A stretch of 64,000 bases of DNA from Streptomyces dioscori (GCF_003024195.1 NZ_KZ679050.1:248001-312000); one strand, 5' to 3'. Positions 52,736 to 64,000 are shown, numbered from the stretch's first letter. Numbers and translations are program-made. The notes: generated from the sequence alone by a model not told the origin.

Positions 52736-55662
<2,927 letters not shown>

Positions 55663-55684
55663 CCGTCCGGAACCGGCGGCGGCT

Positions 55685-55770
55685 GGGTGCGCTCGTCTTC
55701 GGGTGCGGGTGCGTGGGGGCTCGTCGCGCAGTTCCCCACGCCCCTGAAGGCAAGGGGCTGCACCCCCCCT
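55685..55770 (-). repeat. Dispersed intergenic repeat, copy B (reverse)
   Basis: Read on the minus strand it gives cagccccttgccttcagggg, cgtggggaactgcgcgacga and cacgcacccgcacccga, matching copies A and C. It fills most of the gap after the GH2 gene. Confidence 0.8.
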
Positions 55771-55811
55771 GAAAGGCGAACGACTGTGATCGGCGGGCGT
55801 ACCGTGGGTGG

Positions 55812-56639
55812 GTGACCAGTGACGAGGCGTTGCGGCCCCAGTCCCTCATGTTGTCCTTTCTCGGTGACCAGGTGCTCGGTCGGGATGTCTGCGTGTATTC
55901 GGGGAGCGTCATCGATGTCTTCGGGCGGGCGGGAGTCGGAGAGCACGCGACCCGGTCCACCCTGACGCGGATGGTCGGCCGCGATCTGCTGCGGCGGCAG
56001 CGCGAGGGGCGCCGGATGTACTTCGGACTGACCGAGCGCTCGGAGGCCGTGCTGCGGGACGGCGAGCAGCGGATCTGGGAGGAGGGGGCCGTCAACCGCC
56101 GGTGGGACGGCACCTGGACCCTGCTCGGCTTCTCACTGCCCGAGTCGTGGCAGCGCCAACGGCACGATCTACGCGCGCAGTTGACGTGGAACGGCTTCGG
56201 CCCGCTGTTCGGCGGGCTGTGGATCGCGCCCGGCGAGACCGACGTCTCCGGACTCGTCGCCGAACTCGGCCTGTCCGCCCACGTGAAGATCTTCCGCGCC
56301 CACGCGGACGCCGGTATGGACATCGGCGCGATGATCGAGGAGACCTGGGAACTGGACGAACTTGCCAAGCGCTACCAGGCGTTCGTCCGCCGCTGGCAGC
56401 ACTGGGAGACGGCCGAGCCCGCGGCCGACGAGGCCCTCGCACTGCGGCTGCGCCTGTCGACGCAGTGGCTCCAGGTGGTCCGCCGGGACCCGCGCCTGCC
56501 GGTCAAGCACCTCCCGGACAACTGGCCCGCCGACCAGGCCGAGAAGACGTTCCGAACGGTCTACACCCGCCTGACCCCCTTGGCCCAACAATCCGCGGAC
56601 CACCTCTTGGACCTGGTCCCGGTGAGACCACCCGTCTAG
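55812..56639 (+). CDS. PaaX-family transcriptional regulator
   Basis: This 275-residue protein matches PaaX: an N-terminal winged helix (AGVGEHATRSTLTRMVGRDL), then WTLLGFSLPES and the C-terminal domain WELDELAKRYQAFVRRW. PaaX-type repressors respond to phenylacetyl-CoA or related acyl-CoAs. It probably governs the nearby acyl-CoA/aromatic genes. GTG start at 55812. Confidence 0.92.
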   Translation: MTSDEALRPQSLMLSFLGDQVLGRDVCVYSGSVIDVFGRAGVGEHATRSTLTRMVGRDLLRRQREGRRMYFGLTERSEAVLRDGEQRIWEEGAVNRRWDGTWTLLGFSLPESWQRQRHDLRAQLTWNGFGPLFGGLWIAPGETDVSGLVAELGLSAHVKIFRAHADAGMDIGAMIEETWELDELAKRYQAFVRRWQHWETAEPAADEALALRLRLSTQWLQVVRRDPRLPVKHLPDNWPADQAEKTFRTVYTRLTPLAQQSADHLLDLVPVRPPV

Positions 56640-56640
56640 G

Positions 56641-56700
56641 GGTGCCTCTCAGGGGCGCGGGGAACGGCGCGACCAGCCACGACGGACCCGCACCCGACCA
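56641..56700 (+). repeat. Dispersed intergenic repeat, copy C
   Basis: ctcaggggcgcggggaac followed by ggcgcgaccagccacgacgg and acccgcacccga. Same orientation as copy A. Confidence 0.8.
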
Positions 56701-56717
56701 CGCACCGAACACCTTCG

Positions 56718-57173
56718 TCACACATAGAACCGGGACAAGCTCTGCAACACCGCCGCCGGCTTCCCCACCCCTTCGATCTCGATCGTGCCGTCGACGGCGA
56801 CCTGCACCCCGCCCGGTACATCGGAGACCTCCGCAAGCCGCGCGACAAGCCGTATCCGCGCCCCCACCTTCACCGGCGAGGGAAACCGCACCTTGTTCAG
56901 CCCGTAGTTGACCTTCGTGGTCACGCCCCGGACGTCCAGCAGTTCGGTGAAGAGCGGGATGAACAGCGACAGGGTGAGGTACCCGTGCGCGATCGGCGCC
57001 CCGAACGGCCCCCGCGCGGCCTTCTCCGCGTCGACGTGGATCCACTGGTGGTCCCCCGTGGCATCGGCGAAGGTGTTGATCCGTTCCTGGGTCACCTCGA
57101 TCCACTCGCTCGTACCGAGGTCACCCCCGGCGAGCTTCCGGAGTTCGTCGACACCGTTCACCGCGATGGTCAT
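56718..57173 (-). CDS. MaoC-family dehydratase (enoyl-CoA hydratase-like)
   Basis: This 151-residue hot-dog-fold protein has FADATGDHQWIHVD and GPFGAPIAHGYLTLSL, the R-hydratase motif with the catalytic Asp and His. It hydrates an enoyl-CoA. It lies downstream of the acyl-CoA synthetase gene in the leftward set, and ATG is at 57173 with GGAGAG nearby. Confidence 0.92.
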   Translation of the reverse strand: MTIAVNGVDELRKLAGGDLGTSEWIEVTQERINTFADATGDHQWIHVDAEKAARGPFGAPIAHGYLTLSLFIPLFTELLDVRGVTTKVNYGLNKVRFPSPVKVGARIRLVARLAEVSDVPGGVQVAVDGTIEIEGVGKPAAVLQSLSRFYV

Positions 57174-57183
57174 ATGGCTCTCC

Positions 57184-57226
57184 TCTACTGGAAGTCGCTT
57201 ACTGGAAGTCGCCTACTGGGAGTCGA
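57184..57226 (-). repeat. 14-base tandem repeat of the FadD gene end
   Basis: Three copies of ctactggaagtcgc-like sequence run from within the last codons of the acyl-CoA synthetase gene into the spacer. Each copy carries a stop triplet in the reading direction. Confidence 0.85.
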
Positions 57227-58730
57227 CCCCGTACCGCCGCCGGACACGGGACTTGAGCAACTTGCCGGAGGCGGTCCGCGGGAGTTCGTCCGCGAGCACC
57301 ACCGACTTCGGGATCTTGTACTTTGCGAGGTGGCCGGTGAGGGACGCGAGGACCTCGTCGGGGTCCAGCTCGACGCCCTCGCGCGCGACCACCACCGCGC
57401 GCGGCACCTCGCCCCACTTCTCGTCGGGCACGCCGATGACCGCGCATTCGGCGATACCGGGGTGAGCGAGGAGGCAGTCCTCTATCTCGGCGGGATAGAC
57501 GTTCTCGCCGCCCGAGATGATCATGTCCTTGATGCGGTCGACGACGGTCACATAGCCGTCCTCGTCGATCCGGGCCGCGTCCCCGCTGCGGAACCAGCCG
57601 TCGCTGAACACGGCCGCGGTCTCGTCGGGCGATCCCCAGTAACCGGGCATGACATGGGGACCGCGTACGACGATCTCGCCCGTCTCGCCGACGTCCGCGA
57701 GGTCGGCCGGGGTGAGGCCGGGCCGTACGACACGTACATCGCTGAAGAAGTGCGGCACTCCCGCCGAGCCCGCCTTGGTCACCGCGTGCTCGGCGTCCAG
57801 GAAGAGCACGCCGGGCGATGCCTCGGTCATGCCGTAGCCCTGGAGGAAGGTGAGGCCGCGCTCCTGGTAGGCGGCGATGAGCGGGGTCGGCACGGGTGAG
57901 CCGCCGCAGCTGAGCATGCGCAGCGAGGACAGGTCGGCGTCGGCCCAGCCCGGCCGGCGGGCCACCTGCTCGAACATGGTGGGCACGCCGAACATGAAGG
58001 TGATCCGGTGCCGTTCGATCAGATCGAGGGTGGCCGCCGGGTCGAACGCCTCGACCAGGACACAGGTTCCGCCCTTGAGGAGGACGGGGAGGGCCAGCAT
58101 GTTCAGACCCGCCGTGTGGAACAACGGGGCCGACACCAGGGCGCGTTCGTCCGCGATCAGGTCCTGGTCGACGAGGACGTTGACGGCGTTCCATGTCAGA
58201 TTGCCGTGGGTGAGCATCGCGCCCTTGGGCCGGCCCGTCGTCCCCGAGGTGTACATGATGACGCAGGTGTCGTCGGCGGTGACGGGTTCGTCGATCGCCT
58301 CCTCGGAGGCCGCGGCGAGCAACTGGTCGTAGCCGGCGCCCACTTCGACGTACGTACGCACCTCGCAGGTGCCCGGCAGGCCGGCGACCAGCCCCTCGGA
58401 CTCCGGCCCGTGCACGAGGACCTTCGCGCCGGAGTCTTCGAGCTGGTAGGCGATCTCGGGCCCGGCGAGGCGGGTGTTGAGCGGGACGAAGACCGCGCCG
58501 AGCGTGCCGGCCGCGAACAGCGTCTCCAGGTAGGAGGGGTGGTTCGGGCCGAGGTAGGCGATCCGGTCGCCGCGGCGCACCCCTCGGGCGCGCAGGGCGT
58601 GGGCGAGGCGGGTGGTGCGCTCGTACAGGCCGCCGTACGTGAGTGTCGTGCCGTCGTGGATCAGGGCGGTGCGGTGCGGGGTCTTGCGGGCCCGGCGGGC
58701 GGGCCACGACCCCAGTCCCTCGTTACGCAT
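57213..58730 (-). CDS. Acyl-CoA synthetase (AMP-forming, FadD-like)
   Basis: This 505-residue ligase has IMYTSGTTGRPKGAML, LQGYGMTEASPG, WFRSGDAARIDEDGY, DRIKDMIISGGENVYP and the catalytic lysine in RTASGKLLK. It activates a fatty or aromatic acid as acyl-CoA for the MaoC and SDR enzymes beside it. Confidence 0.93.
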   Translation of the reverse strand: MRNEGLGSWPARRARKTPHRTALIHDGTTLTYGGLYERTTRLAHALRARGVRRGDRIAYLGPNHPSYLETLFAAGTLGAVFVPLNTRLAGPEIAYQLEDSGAKVLVHGPESEGLVAGLPGTCEVRTYVEVGAGYDQLLAAASEEAIDEPVTADDTCVIMYTSGTTGRPKGAMLTHGNLTWNAVNVLVDQDLIADERALVSAPLFHTAGLNMLALPVLLKGGTCVLVEAFDPAATLDLIERHRITFMFGVPTMFEQVARRPGWADADLSSLRMLSCGGSPVPTPLIAAYQERGLTFLQGYGMTEASPGVLFLDAEHAVTKAGSAGVPHFFSDVRVVRPGLTPADLADVGETGEIVVRGPHVMPGYWGSPDETAAVFSDGWFRSGDAARIDEDGYVTVVDRIKDMIISGGENVYPAEIEDCLLAHPGIAECAVIGVPDEKWGEVPRAVVVAREGVELDPDEVLASLTGHLAKYKIPKSVVLADELPRTASGKLLKSRVRRRYGVDSQ

Positions 58731-58739
58731 GGCGTACCC

Positions 58740-58858
58740 CTTACGGCTCGGTGTGTCCGGTCACGGCCCGGTGAGGCCGGTCATGGCTTGACGGGCCGTT
58801 CATGGCTCGGTGTGTCCGGTCATGGCTCGGTGTGTCCGGTCATGGCTTGGTGAGGCCG
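58740..58858 (-). repeat. Six-fold 20-base repeat copying the amidohydrolase gene end
   Basis: Units close to ggctcggtgtgtccggtcat run from the last codons of the amidohydrolase gene across the spacer to the FadD start. Each unit contains the CCATGA stop sequence of the gene. Confidence 0.85.
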
Positions 58859-59733
58859 AGCAGCCGGGCCGCGTTCTCCTTGAGGATCTTCGGCCTGACC
58901 TCGTCCTTGACGGGGAGCTTCGCGAAGTCGGCGAGCCAGCGGTCCGGGGTGAGGACCGGGTAGTCGGAGCCGAACAGCACCTTGTCCTTGAGCAGGGTGT
59001 TCGCGTACTGCACGAGCTGCGGCGGGAAGTACTTCGGTGACCAGCCGGAGAGGTCGATGTGGACGCCCGGCTTGTGCGTGGCGACCGCGAGGGCCTCGTC
59101 CTGCCAGGGGAAGGACGGATGCGCCAGGATGATCTTCAGGTGCGGGAAGTCCGCGGCCACGTCGTCGACATGCAGCGGGTTGGAGTACTTGAGGCGGATG
59201 CCTCCCCCGCCGGGCACGCCCGCGCCGATGCCGGTCTGCCCGGTGTGGAAGAGGGCGATGGCGCCGGTCTCCTCGATGACCTCGTACAACGCGTACGCCA
59301 CGGAACGGTCGTTGGGGAAGAAGCCCTGGATGCTGGGGTGGAACTTGAAGCCCTTCACCCCGTACTCCTCGACCAGCCGACGGGCCCGCTTCACCCCCGC
59401 CTTCCCGCGGAACGGGTCGATGGAGGCGAACGGGATCAGCACGTCCGGGTTGGCGGCGGCGGCCTCGGCGACCTCCTCGTTCGGGACGGGTTCGGTGCCG
59501 GTCGCGGACTCGGCGTCGACCGTGAAGATCACGGCGGCCATCCTCCGCTCCCGGTAGTACGCGGCCGTCTCCTCCAGGGTCGGCTTCCGCTTGCCCTCGA
59601 CCTTGAAATAGGCGCTGGAGGCCGCGTGCAGGTCGTCGTCGAGCGAGGACGTGCCCCTGGAGGAGACCTCGGCGTGGGTGTGGACGTCGATGGCGACCAG
59701 GTCGTCGACGTTCATCGTCATCGGGAGGGTCAT
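58840..59733 (-). CDS. Amidohydrolase-2 family protein (TIM-barrel decarboxylase/hydrolase)
   Basis: This 297-residue protein has the metal motif IDVHTHAEVS, then VKGFKFHPSIQGFFP, ALFHTGQTG, ILAHPSFPW and the late FGSDYPVLTP. The family holds decarboxylases and hydrolases such as ACMSD and uronate-type enzymes. It is joined to the SDR gene by ATGA. It probably acts on a ring-cleavage or keto-acid intermediate. Confidence 0.88.
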   Translation of the reverse strand: MTLPMTMNVDDLVAIDVHTHAEVSSRGTSSLDDDLHAASSAYFKVEGKRKPTLEETAAYYRERRMAAVIFTVDAESATGTEPVPNEEVAEAAAANPDVLIPFASIDPFRGKAGVKRARRLVEEYGVKGFKFHPSIQGFFPNDRSVAYALYEVIEETGAIALFHTGQTGIGAGVPGGGGIRLKYSNPLHVDDVAADFPHLKIILAHPSFPWQDEALAVATHKPGVHIDLSGWSPKYFPPQLVQYANTLLKDKVLFGSDYPVLTPDRWLADFAKLPVKDEVRPKILKENAARLLGLTKP

Positions 59734-60680
59734 GACGCCTCCGCGGCCTTGGGCGCGGGTGAGGCTGCGGGCGCGGGGGCGGGGGCGGGGATGCCCACCG
59801 TCTGCGGTTCGGCGCCGACCGAGGTGTGCCAGACGTCGGCGAGCGCCTCGGAGGTCCAGCCGCCGTCGGCGTACGCGGCCCTGATCTCCTGCGGGTGGGA
59901 CCACAGGGTGACCTTGTCGCCGCCGATGCCGATGGCCTGGCCGGTCACCCCGCGGGCCGCCTCGGAGGCCAGGAACGGGACGAGGGCCGCGCAGTCCTCG
60001 GGGGTGCCGAAGCCCTCGCCCCTGCGCAGGAAGTCCGGCAGCGGTTCGCCCTGTTTCATGGCCTCGATGTAGGGGGCGAAGGCCGGGATGGTCTCGGTCA
60101 TCGCGGTCGCGGCCACCGGCACGATCGCGTTGACGGTGATGCCCGCGCGGGCCAGCTCCATCGACCAGGTTCGGGCCATGGCGGCGATGCCGGCCTTGGC
60201 GGCGGAGTAGTTGGTCTGGCCGAAGTTGCCGCGCTGCCCGGCCGGTGAGCCGACCAGGATCAGCGTGCCGCCCCCGCCCTGCTCCCGCATCCGTACGGCG
60301 GCGGCGCGGGCGCAGGTGAAGGTGCCCTTCAGGTGTGTGGTGAGCACCGCGTCGAAGTCGTCGTCGGTCATCTTCCACAGGACCTTGTCGCGCAGGATGC
60401 CCGCGTTGGTGACCAGGACGTCGAGGCGGCCGAACTCCGCGACCGCGCGGCCCACCAGGCGCTCCGCGGCCTCGGCGGTGCCGACCGCGACGACCTCGGC
60501 CACGGCCGTGCCGCCCGCACCGGTGATCGCCTCGACGGCGTGTTCGGCGACGGCCTCGTCCACGTCGTTGACGACCACGGAGGCGCCTGCGGCGGCGAGG
60601 GCCCGCGCGTAGGCCAGGCCGAGGCCACGGCCGGAACCCGTGACCACGGCGACCTTGCCGGTGAGATCGATGCTGGACAC
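59730..60680 (-). CDS. Short-chain dehydrogenase/reductase (hydroxyacyl-CoA dehydrogenase-like)
   Basis: This 316-residue protein has the cofactor motif TGSGRGLGLAYARAL, TNAGILRDK, and the catalytic YSAAK with an upstream Ser in LVGSPAGQ. It resembles peroxisomal-type multifunctional-enzyme 3-hydroxyacyl-CoA dehydrogenases. GTG at 60680 follows AAGGGA. An Ala/Pro tail closes it. It is the first gene after the MarR-side promoter, and the amidohydrolase follows by ATGA. Confidence 0.9.
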   Translation of the reverse strand: MSSIDLTGKVAVVTGSGRGLGLAYARALAAAGASVVVNDVDEAVAEHAVEAITGAGGTAVAEVVAVGTAEAAERLVGRAVAEFGRLDVLVTNAGILRDKVLWKMTDDDFDAVLTTHLKGTFTCARAAAVRMREQGGGGTLILVGSPAGQRGNFGQTNYSAAKAGIAAMARTWSMELARAGITVNAIVPVAATAMTETIPAFAPYIEAMKQGEPLPDFLRRGEGFGTPEDCAALVPFLASEAARGVTGQAIGIGGDKVTLWSHPQEIRAAYADGGWTSEALADVWHTSVGAEPQTVGIPAPAPAPAASPAPKAAEAS

Positions 60681-60730
60681 GAAGGGGGTCCCTTCAAGAG
60701 CGGTGACGGGGTGACGGGGTGACGGGGTCG

Positions 60731-60759
60731 AAGCTAAGGACAATGATTGTTGACGTCAA
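60731..60759 (-). promoter_or_regulatory. Promoter with overlapping palindromic operator for the SDR operon
   Basis: On the minus strand TTGACG (60759-60754) and TAGCTT (60736-60731) are 17 bases apart, a good sigma-70-type promoter. The -35 box lies inside the perfect palindrome TTGACGTCAA (60750-60759) in an A+T-rich patch between this operon and the divergent MarR gene. The MarR protein is the likely binder. Confidence 0.65.
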
Positions 60760-60918
60760 TAGTTGTTGCCGACTCGGCTGTGCGCCATGCTGGTCGCGTA
60801 CGGACGCAGTACCGAGCCCCTCTCAGGGCCACGACCAGGGAGCCCGCCATCGCCCGCCAGCCGCATGTCACCGACCCCCCGCTCACGGATGCCGCGCCGA
60901 TCGACGCCCAGGAACCGT

Positions 60919-61355
60919 GGATGCGCGGACTGCACGCGGACACGGGCTACCTGCTGTACCGGATGGGGCTGCGCTCGGGGCAGATGTTCAACTCGTTCCT
61001 GCAGGAGTCGGGGCTGCGGCTGCGGCACTACGCACTGCTGCGTTTCCTGGCCACCACCGAAGGCGCGCTCCAGCGGGAGCTGAGCTCACGGCTCGGTTAC
61101 GACCCGAGCGCGATCGTCGGCCTGGTCGACGACCTGGAGAGGCTCGGGTTCGCCGAACGCCGCCCCTCCCCCGACGACCGCCGCAGCCGGACCGTCGTAC
61201 TGACCGGGGACGGGCGTGCCTTCCTGCGCGACACCGACGAGGCGGGGCTGCGGGTGACGGACGGCCTGCTCGGGCCGCTCGACCCCGCCGAACGGGAGAT
61301 CCTGCACACGCTGCTGCGGCGCATCGCCGAGACCGAGCTCGACTCCGGCGCGTAG
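60919..61355 (+). CDS. MarR-family transcriptional regulator
   Basis: The protein of about 145 residues has the MarR winged helix: YALLRFLATTEGALQ, RLGYDPSAIVGLVDDLE and RRPSPDDRRSRTVVLT. The ATG at 60919 follows AGGA and gives the normal MarR length. The frame is open further upstream (GTG at 60780), which would add a non-conserved N-terminus. It probably represses the divergent SDR operon. Confidence 0.88.
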
Positions 61356-61368
61356 AACGGCGCGGCCC

Positions 61369-62139
61369 ATGACCTCCCTGTCCGCACCCGACCGCCTGCT
61401 GGCCGTGCTCGCCGCCTTCGACCACGAACACCCGGCGCTCTCCCTCACGGACATCAGCCGCCGGGCCGGGCTCTCCCTCACCACCGCGCACCGGCTCGTG
61501 GGCGCGCTCAGCGACTGGGGCGCCCTGGAACGCGACGCGGACGGCATCTACCACGTGGGTCTGCGGCTGTGGGAGCTCGCCGCGCTCTCCCCGCGCGGGC
61601 TCGCGTTGCGGCAGATCGCGCTGCCGTATCTGGAGGACCTCTACGAAGCCACGCACGAGAACGTGCAGCTGGCCGTGCGCGACGGCTCCGAGGTCGTCTA
61701 CATCGAGTGGATCTCGGGCCGTTCGGCCGTGGGCGTGAAGATCCAGGTGGGCGCGCGCTGGCCACTGCACGCGACCGGGGTGGGACTCGCACTGCTCGCC
61801 CACTGCGAACCGGCGTTCCAGGAGGCGTACTGCGCGGGGCCGCTCGCCGGCTTCACCCCGCACACCCTCACCGACCCGGCCGCCCTGCGCCGCGCACTCG
61901 CCGAAGTCCGGCGCTCCGGTGTGGCGGTGAGTGTCCGTCAGATCACGGAGGACGCCCTGTCGGTGGCCGCTCCGGTGCGCGGTCCTGGCGGCCCGGTGAG
62001 CGCGGCGGTCTCGGTCGTGGTGCCCGAACAGGGCGCGCAGACACCGGCGTTGATACCCGCGGTACGGCTCGCCGCGCGCGGGATCTCCCGGGCACTGGGA
62101 TGGCAGCCGGAACCGTCGCCGTCGCCGTCGGGGGGATGA
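61369..62139 (+). CDS. IclR-family transcriptional regulator
   Basis: This 256-residue regulator has the HTH LTDISRRAGLSLTTAHRLVG and the IclR effector domain (WPLHATGVGLALLAHCEPAF, VRQITEDALSVAAPV). It lies 13 bases after the MarR gene and may be co-transcribed. The target is probably the nearby acyl-CoA genes. Confidence 0.92.
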   Translation: MTSLSAPDRLLAVLAAFDHEHPALSLTDISRRAGLSLTTAHRLVGALSDWGALERDADGIYHVGLRLWELAALSPRGLALRQIALPYLEDLYEATHENVQLAVRDGSEVVYIEWISGRSAVGVKIQVGARWPLHATGVGLALLAHCEPAFQEAYCAGPLAGFTPHTLTDPAALRRALAEVRRSGVAVSVRQITEDALSVAAPVRGPGGPVSAAVSVVVPEQGAQTPALIPAVRLAARGISRALGWQPEPSPSPSGG

Positions 62140-62170
62140 GGACCGAACGCGTTTCTCGCGAGAGCAGCCG

Positions 62171-62217
62171 ATACCCCTCCCCGGTGGAAGCCGATCAATA
62201 TCCCTCTCACCGGTGAG
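62171..62217. promoter_or_regulatory. Direct-repeat/palindrome element before the two-component genes
   Basis: Two similar blocks, ataccccTCCCCGGTG and atatccctctcaCCGGTG, lie about 28 bases apart. The second contains the 12-base palindrome CTCACCGGTGAG (62206-62217), 58 bases before the histidine-kinase start. It is a possible binding site, for example for the cognate response regulator. Confidence 0.35.
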
Positions 62218-62274
62218 GACGCGGCCCCCGCCCCGCGCCGATACTGGCACGGCCCCTTCCCCGAGGAGCCGCCC

Positions 62275-63504
62275 ATGCCCGCCCCGTCCGCCTCCCCCTG
62301 GATCACCCCCGCCGTCGCCCGCCTGCGCACGGCCAACCCGTACGTCGTCGACATCGCGCTCGCCGCACTCGTGCTGTTCGCCGCGTCGCTGCAGTGGATG
62401 TTTCCCGACGAGGGCGACGACCGCCTGACCTGGCAGGGGTTCCTGCTGGGGGCCGGTACGGCGGTGCCGCTGGTGTGGCGGCGCCGGGCGCCGTTCCTCG
62501 CCGCCTGCGGGGTCTCGGTGTTCACCCCCGCCATGGCCGTCTACCACGCACCACCGCCGGACATCATGTACGGCGGTCTCGTCGTCCTCTACACGACGGC
62601 CGCCGTCGGCCGGCCCTGGCAGCGGCGGTTCATGCTGGTGGGCTGGCTGGCCGGCGTCTCGCTCACCATGATGCACAAGGAGGACGCGCAACCCTTCGAA
62701 TACGCCTTCCAGTTGCTGAGCTGCGTCAGTGCCTACGGCTTCGGAGTGCTGTCCCGTCTGCAGCGGGCGTACACGGCGGCGCTGGAGGACCGGGCCCGCC
62801 GCCTGGAACGCGAACGGGCCGCCGACACCGCGCGGGCCGTCGCCACGGAACGGGCCGGTATCGCCCGGGACATGCACGACGTCCTGGCCCACGCGGTGAG
62901 CCTGATGGTGGTGCAGGCCGAGGCCGGGCCCGTGGTCGTGCGCAGCGACCCCGAGCGCGCGGAGGGAGTGTTCGACGCCATCGCCGGTGCCGGGCGCGAC
63001 GCGATGGTCCAGCTGCGGCGGATCCTCGGCGTCCTCAAGGAGGAGCCGCCGCACGGCGGTTCGGACCGGCTGCCGCAGCCGGGGGTCGCGGCCCTGGCAG
63101 GTCTGGTCCGGCAGGTCGGCGACACGACGGGGCTGCGGGTCGAGCTGCGGCGCACCGGGGAGCCGCGCCCCCTGCACCGGGACACCGAGGTCGCCGCGTA
63201 CCGCGTGGTCCAGGAGGCCCTGACCAACACCGTCAAGCACGCGTACGCTTCCTGCGCGCGGGTCGAACTGGACTGGACGGAGACCGAGTTGACGCTCACG
63301 GTGACGGACGACGGGCGGGGCCCGGCGGACACCGCCCCGGGCGGGGGCGAGGACGGGAGCACGGGCGGGCACGGGCTGATCGGCATCCGTGAGCGGGCCG
63401 CCGCGTGCGGGGGCACCGCCCGTACGGAGCCCGGCCATGACGGCGGTTTCCGGGTCGTCGTACGCCTGCCCGTGGCGGGCGACCGGCAGGTGGCGCCGGG
63501 GTGA
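62275..63504 (+). CDS. Sensor histidine kinase (NarL/DesK-type)
   Basis: This 409-residue kinase has four to five membrane helices in the first 160 residues, then the HisKA_3 box ERAGIARDMHDVLAHAVS with the phosphorylated His, the N-box EALTNTVKHA and GHGLIGIRERAAACGG. It senses a membrane or envelope signal and passes phosphate to the regulator encoded next, with which it overlaps by GTGA. Confidence 0.93.
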   Translation: MPAPSASPWITPAVARLRTANPYVVDIALAALVLFAASLQWMFPDEGDDRLTWQGFLLGAGTAVPLVWRRRAPFLAACGVSVFTPAMAVYHAPPPDIMYGGLVVLYTTAAVGRPWQRRFMLVGWLAGVSLTMMHKEDAQPFEYAFQLLSCVSAYGFGVLSRLQRAYTAALEDRARRLERERAADTARAVATERAGIARDMHDVLAHAVSLMVVQAEAGPVVVRSDPERAEGVFDAIAGAGRDAMVQLRRILGVLKEEPPHGGSDRLPQPGVAALAGLVRQVGDTTGLRVELRRTGEPRPLHRDTEVAAYRVVQEALTNTVKHAYASCARVELDWTETELTLTVTDDGRGPADTAPGGGEDGSTGGHGLIGIRERAAACGGTARTEPGHDGGFRVVVRLPVAGDRQVAPG

Positions 63505-64000
63505 GCATCCGCGTGGTGGTCGCCGACGACCAGGAACTGGTCCGCAGCGGCTTCAGCATGATCCTGGAGGCGCAGCCCGACATCGACGTCGTCGCGGAGG
63601 CGGGGGACGGCGTGGAGGCGGTGGCCGCGGTGCAGCGGCACACGCCGGACGTGCTGCTGCTCGACATCCGTATGCCCCGGATGGACGGGCTGGAGGCCGC
63701 GAGGCTGGTGTGCGCGCAGTCCGCGTGCCGGGTGGTCATGCTGACGACGTTCGACCTCGACGAGTACGTGTACGAGGCGCTGTACGCGGGGGCCAGCGGG
63801 TTTCTGCTCAAGGACGTGCGGCGGGACGACCTGGTGCACGCGGTACGGGTGGTGGCTGCCGGGGACTCGCTGCTCGCGCCGTCGGTGACGCGGCGGCTGG
63901 TCGCCGACATCATCCAGCGGCGGCGGGCGGAGGCGGCGGCGCCGCCGCCTTCCTCGGCGCGGCTCGGTGTCCTCACGGCGCGCGAGGAGGAGACGCTTCG
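63501..64000 (+). CDS. LuxR/NarL-family response regulator (3' end beyond window)
   Basis: The visible 166 residues hold the receiver domain: VVADDQELVRSGF, the phospho-acceptor Asp in VLLLDIRMPRMDG, VVMLTTFD and the Lys in GASGFLLKD. They stop at LTAREEETL, the start of the LuxR HTH. GTG at 63501 overlaps the kinase stop. Confidence 0.93.
   Translation, partial: MSIRVVVADDQELVRSGFSMILEAQPDIDVVAEAGDGVEAVAAVQRHTPDVLLLDIRMPRMDGLEAARLVCAQSACRVVMLTTFDLDEYVYEALYAGASGFLLKDVRRDDLVHAVRVVAAGDSLLAPSVTRRLVADIIQRRRAEAAAPPPSSARLGVLTAREEETL

Noticed and set aside
58740..58858. 20-base repeats considered as CRISPR or an iteron array
   Set aside because: Units are contiguous without spacers and copy the neighbouring gene end. 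No replication or cas genes are nearby.

Overview
The window looks like a Streptomyces chromosome. GC is very high with GC-saturated third codon positions, operons are packed with ATGA/GTGA/TGATG start-stop overlaps, GTG starts are frequent, TTA codons are very rare, and the gene content (IclR, MarR, DeoR and PaaX regulators, a DesK/NarL-type two-component pair, GlsB-family protein, MmyB-like domain) is typical of the genus. No tRNA, rRNA, CRISPR array, transposase or phage integrase was seen.

1-26 kb is a biosynthetic gene cluster, cut by the left edge. A leftward operon (11493 to beyond 1) encodes, in transcription order, a class II aldolase-like protein, a KASIII-like acyltransferase/ketosynthase, an EPSP-synthase-like protein with altered active-site residues, a class III aminotransferase (TTA codon), a two-[4Fe-4S]/F420-hydrogenase-beta-like protein, a medium-chain dehydrogenase, an adenylation-carrier (A-PCP) protein and a modular PKS (KS-AT, truncated). 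Divergent from it is a rightward set: a DUF885 metallopeptidase-like protein (TTA codon), then a prolyl-AMP-ligase-type A domain, its carrier protein, an orphan ectoine-synthase homologue, a PltE-type carrier-protein amino acid dehydrogenase, a transglutaminase-like protein, a TrpB2-like PLP enzyme, an ATP-grasp ligase, an unknown protein, both subunits of a glutamate-mutase-like B12 enzyme (3-methylaspartate formation), a second ATP-grasp ligase and an MFS exporter. Three supply routes seem to converge: an EPSPS-derived unit, a carrier-bound oxidised cyclic amino acid, and 3-methylaspartate. PKS extension and ATP-grasp amide ligation could join them. I do not recognise the product.

26-34 kb holds a GlsB-family stress protein with a strong terminator, a Rieske oxygenase/reductase pair (VanA/VanB type) with a small gene between them, a convergent IclR regulator, and an SsuABC-like importer with two different permeases. 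Two copies of the palindrome GTGCGNTCTGCGCAC lie between the IclR gene and the importer. 33.5-42.6 kb holds a stand-alone MmyB-like ligand-binding domain, an HTH / HExxH peptidase / multi-TM cassette, a decayed alpha/beta hydrolase, an Sfp-type phosphopantetheinyl transferase overlapping a metallophosphoesterase, an ATP-grasp protein and a sulfotransferase.

42.7-55.7 kb is a sugar-utilisation locus. Leftward are a DeoR repressor, a peculiar Ala/Pro/Met-rich ORF, a GH4 glycosidase and a GH38 alpha-mannosidase. Rightward are a PfkB kinase, an ABC sugar importer and a GH2 beta-galactosidase. 55.8-61.4 kb holds acyl-CoA/aromatic catabolism genes (PaaX, MaoC, FadD, amidohydrolase, SDR, MarR), followed by an IclR regulator and a histidine kinase/response regulator pair that runs off the right edge.

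A window-wide peculiarity is short degenerate tandem repeats (about 9-20 bp) at gene 3' ends. Some extend C-termini in frame and some repeat the stop codon just after the gene. At least a dozen such loci were found.
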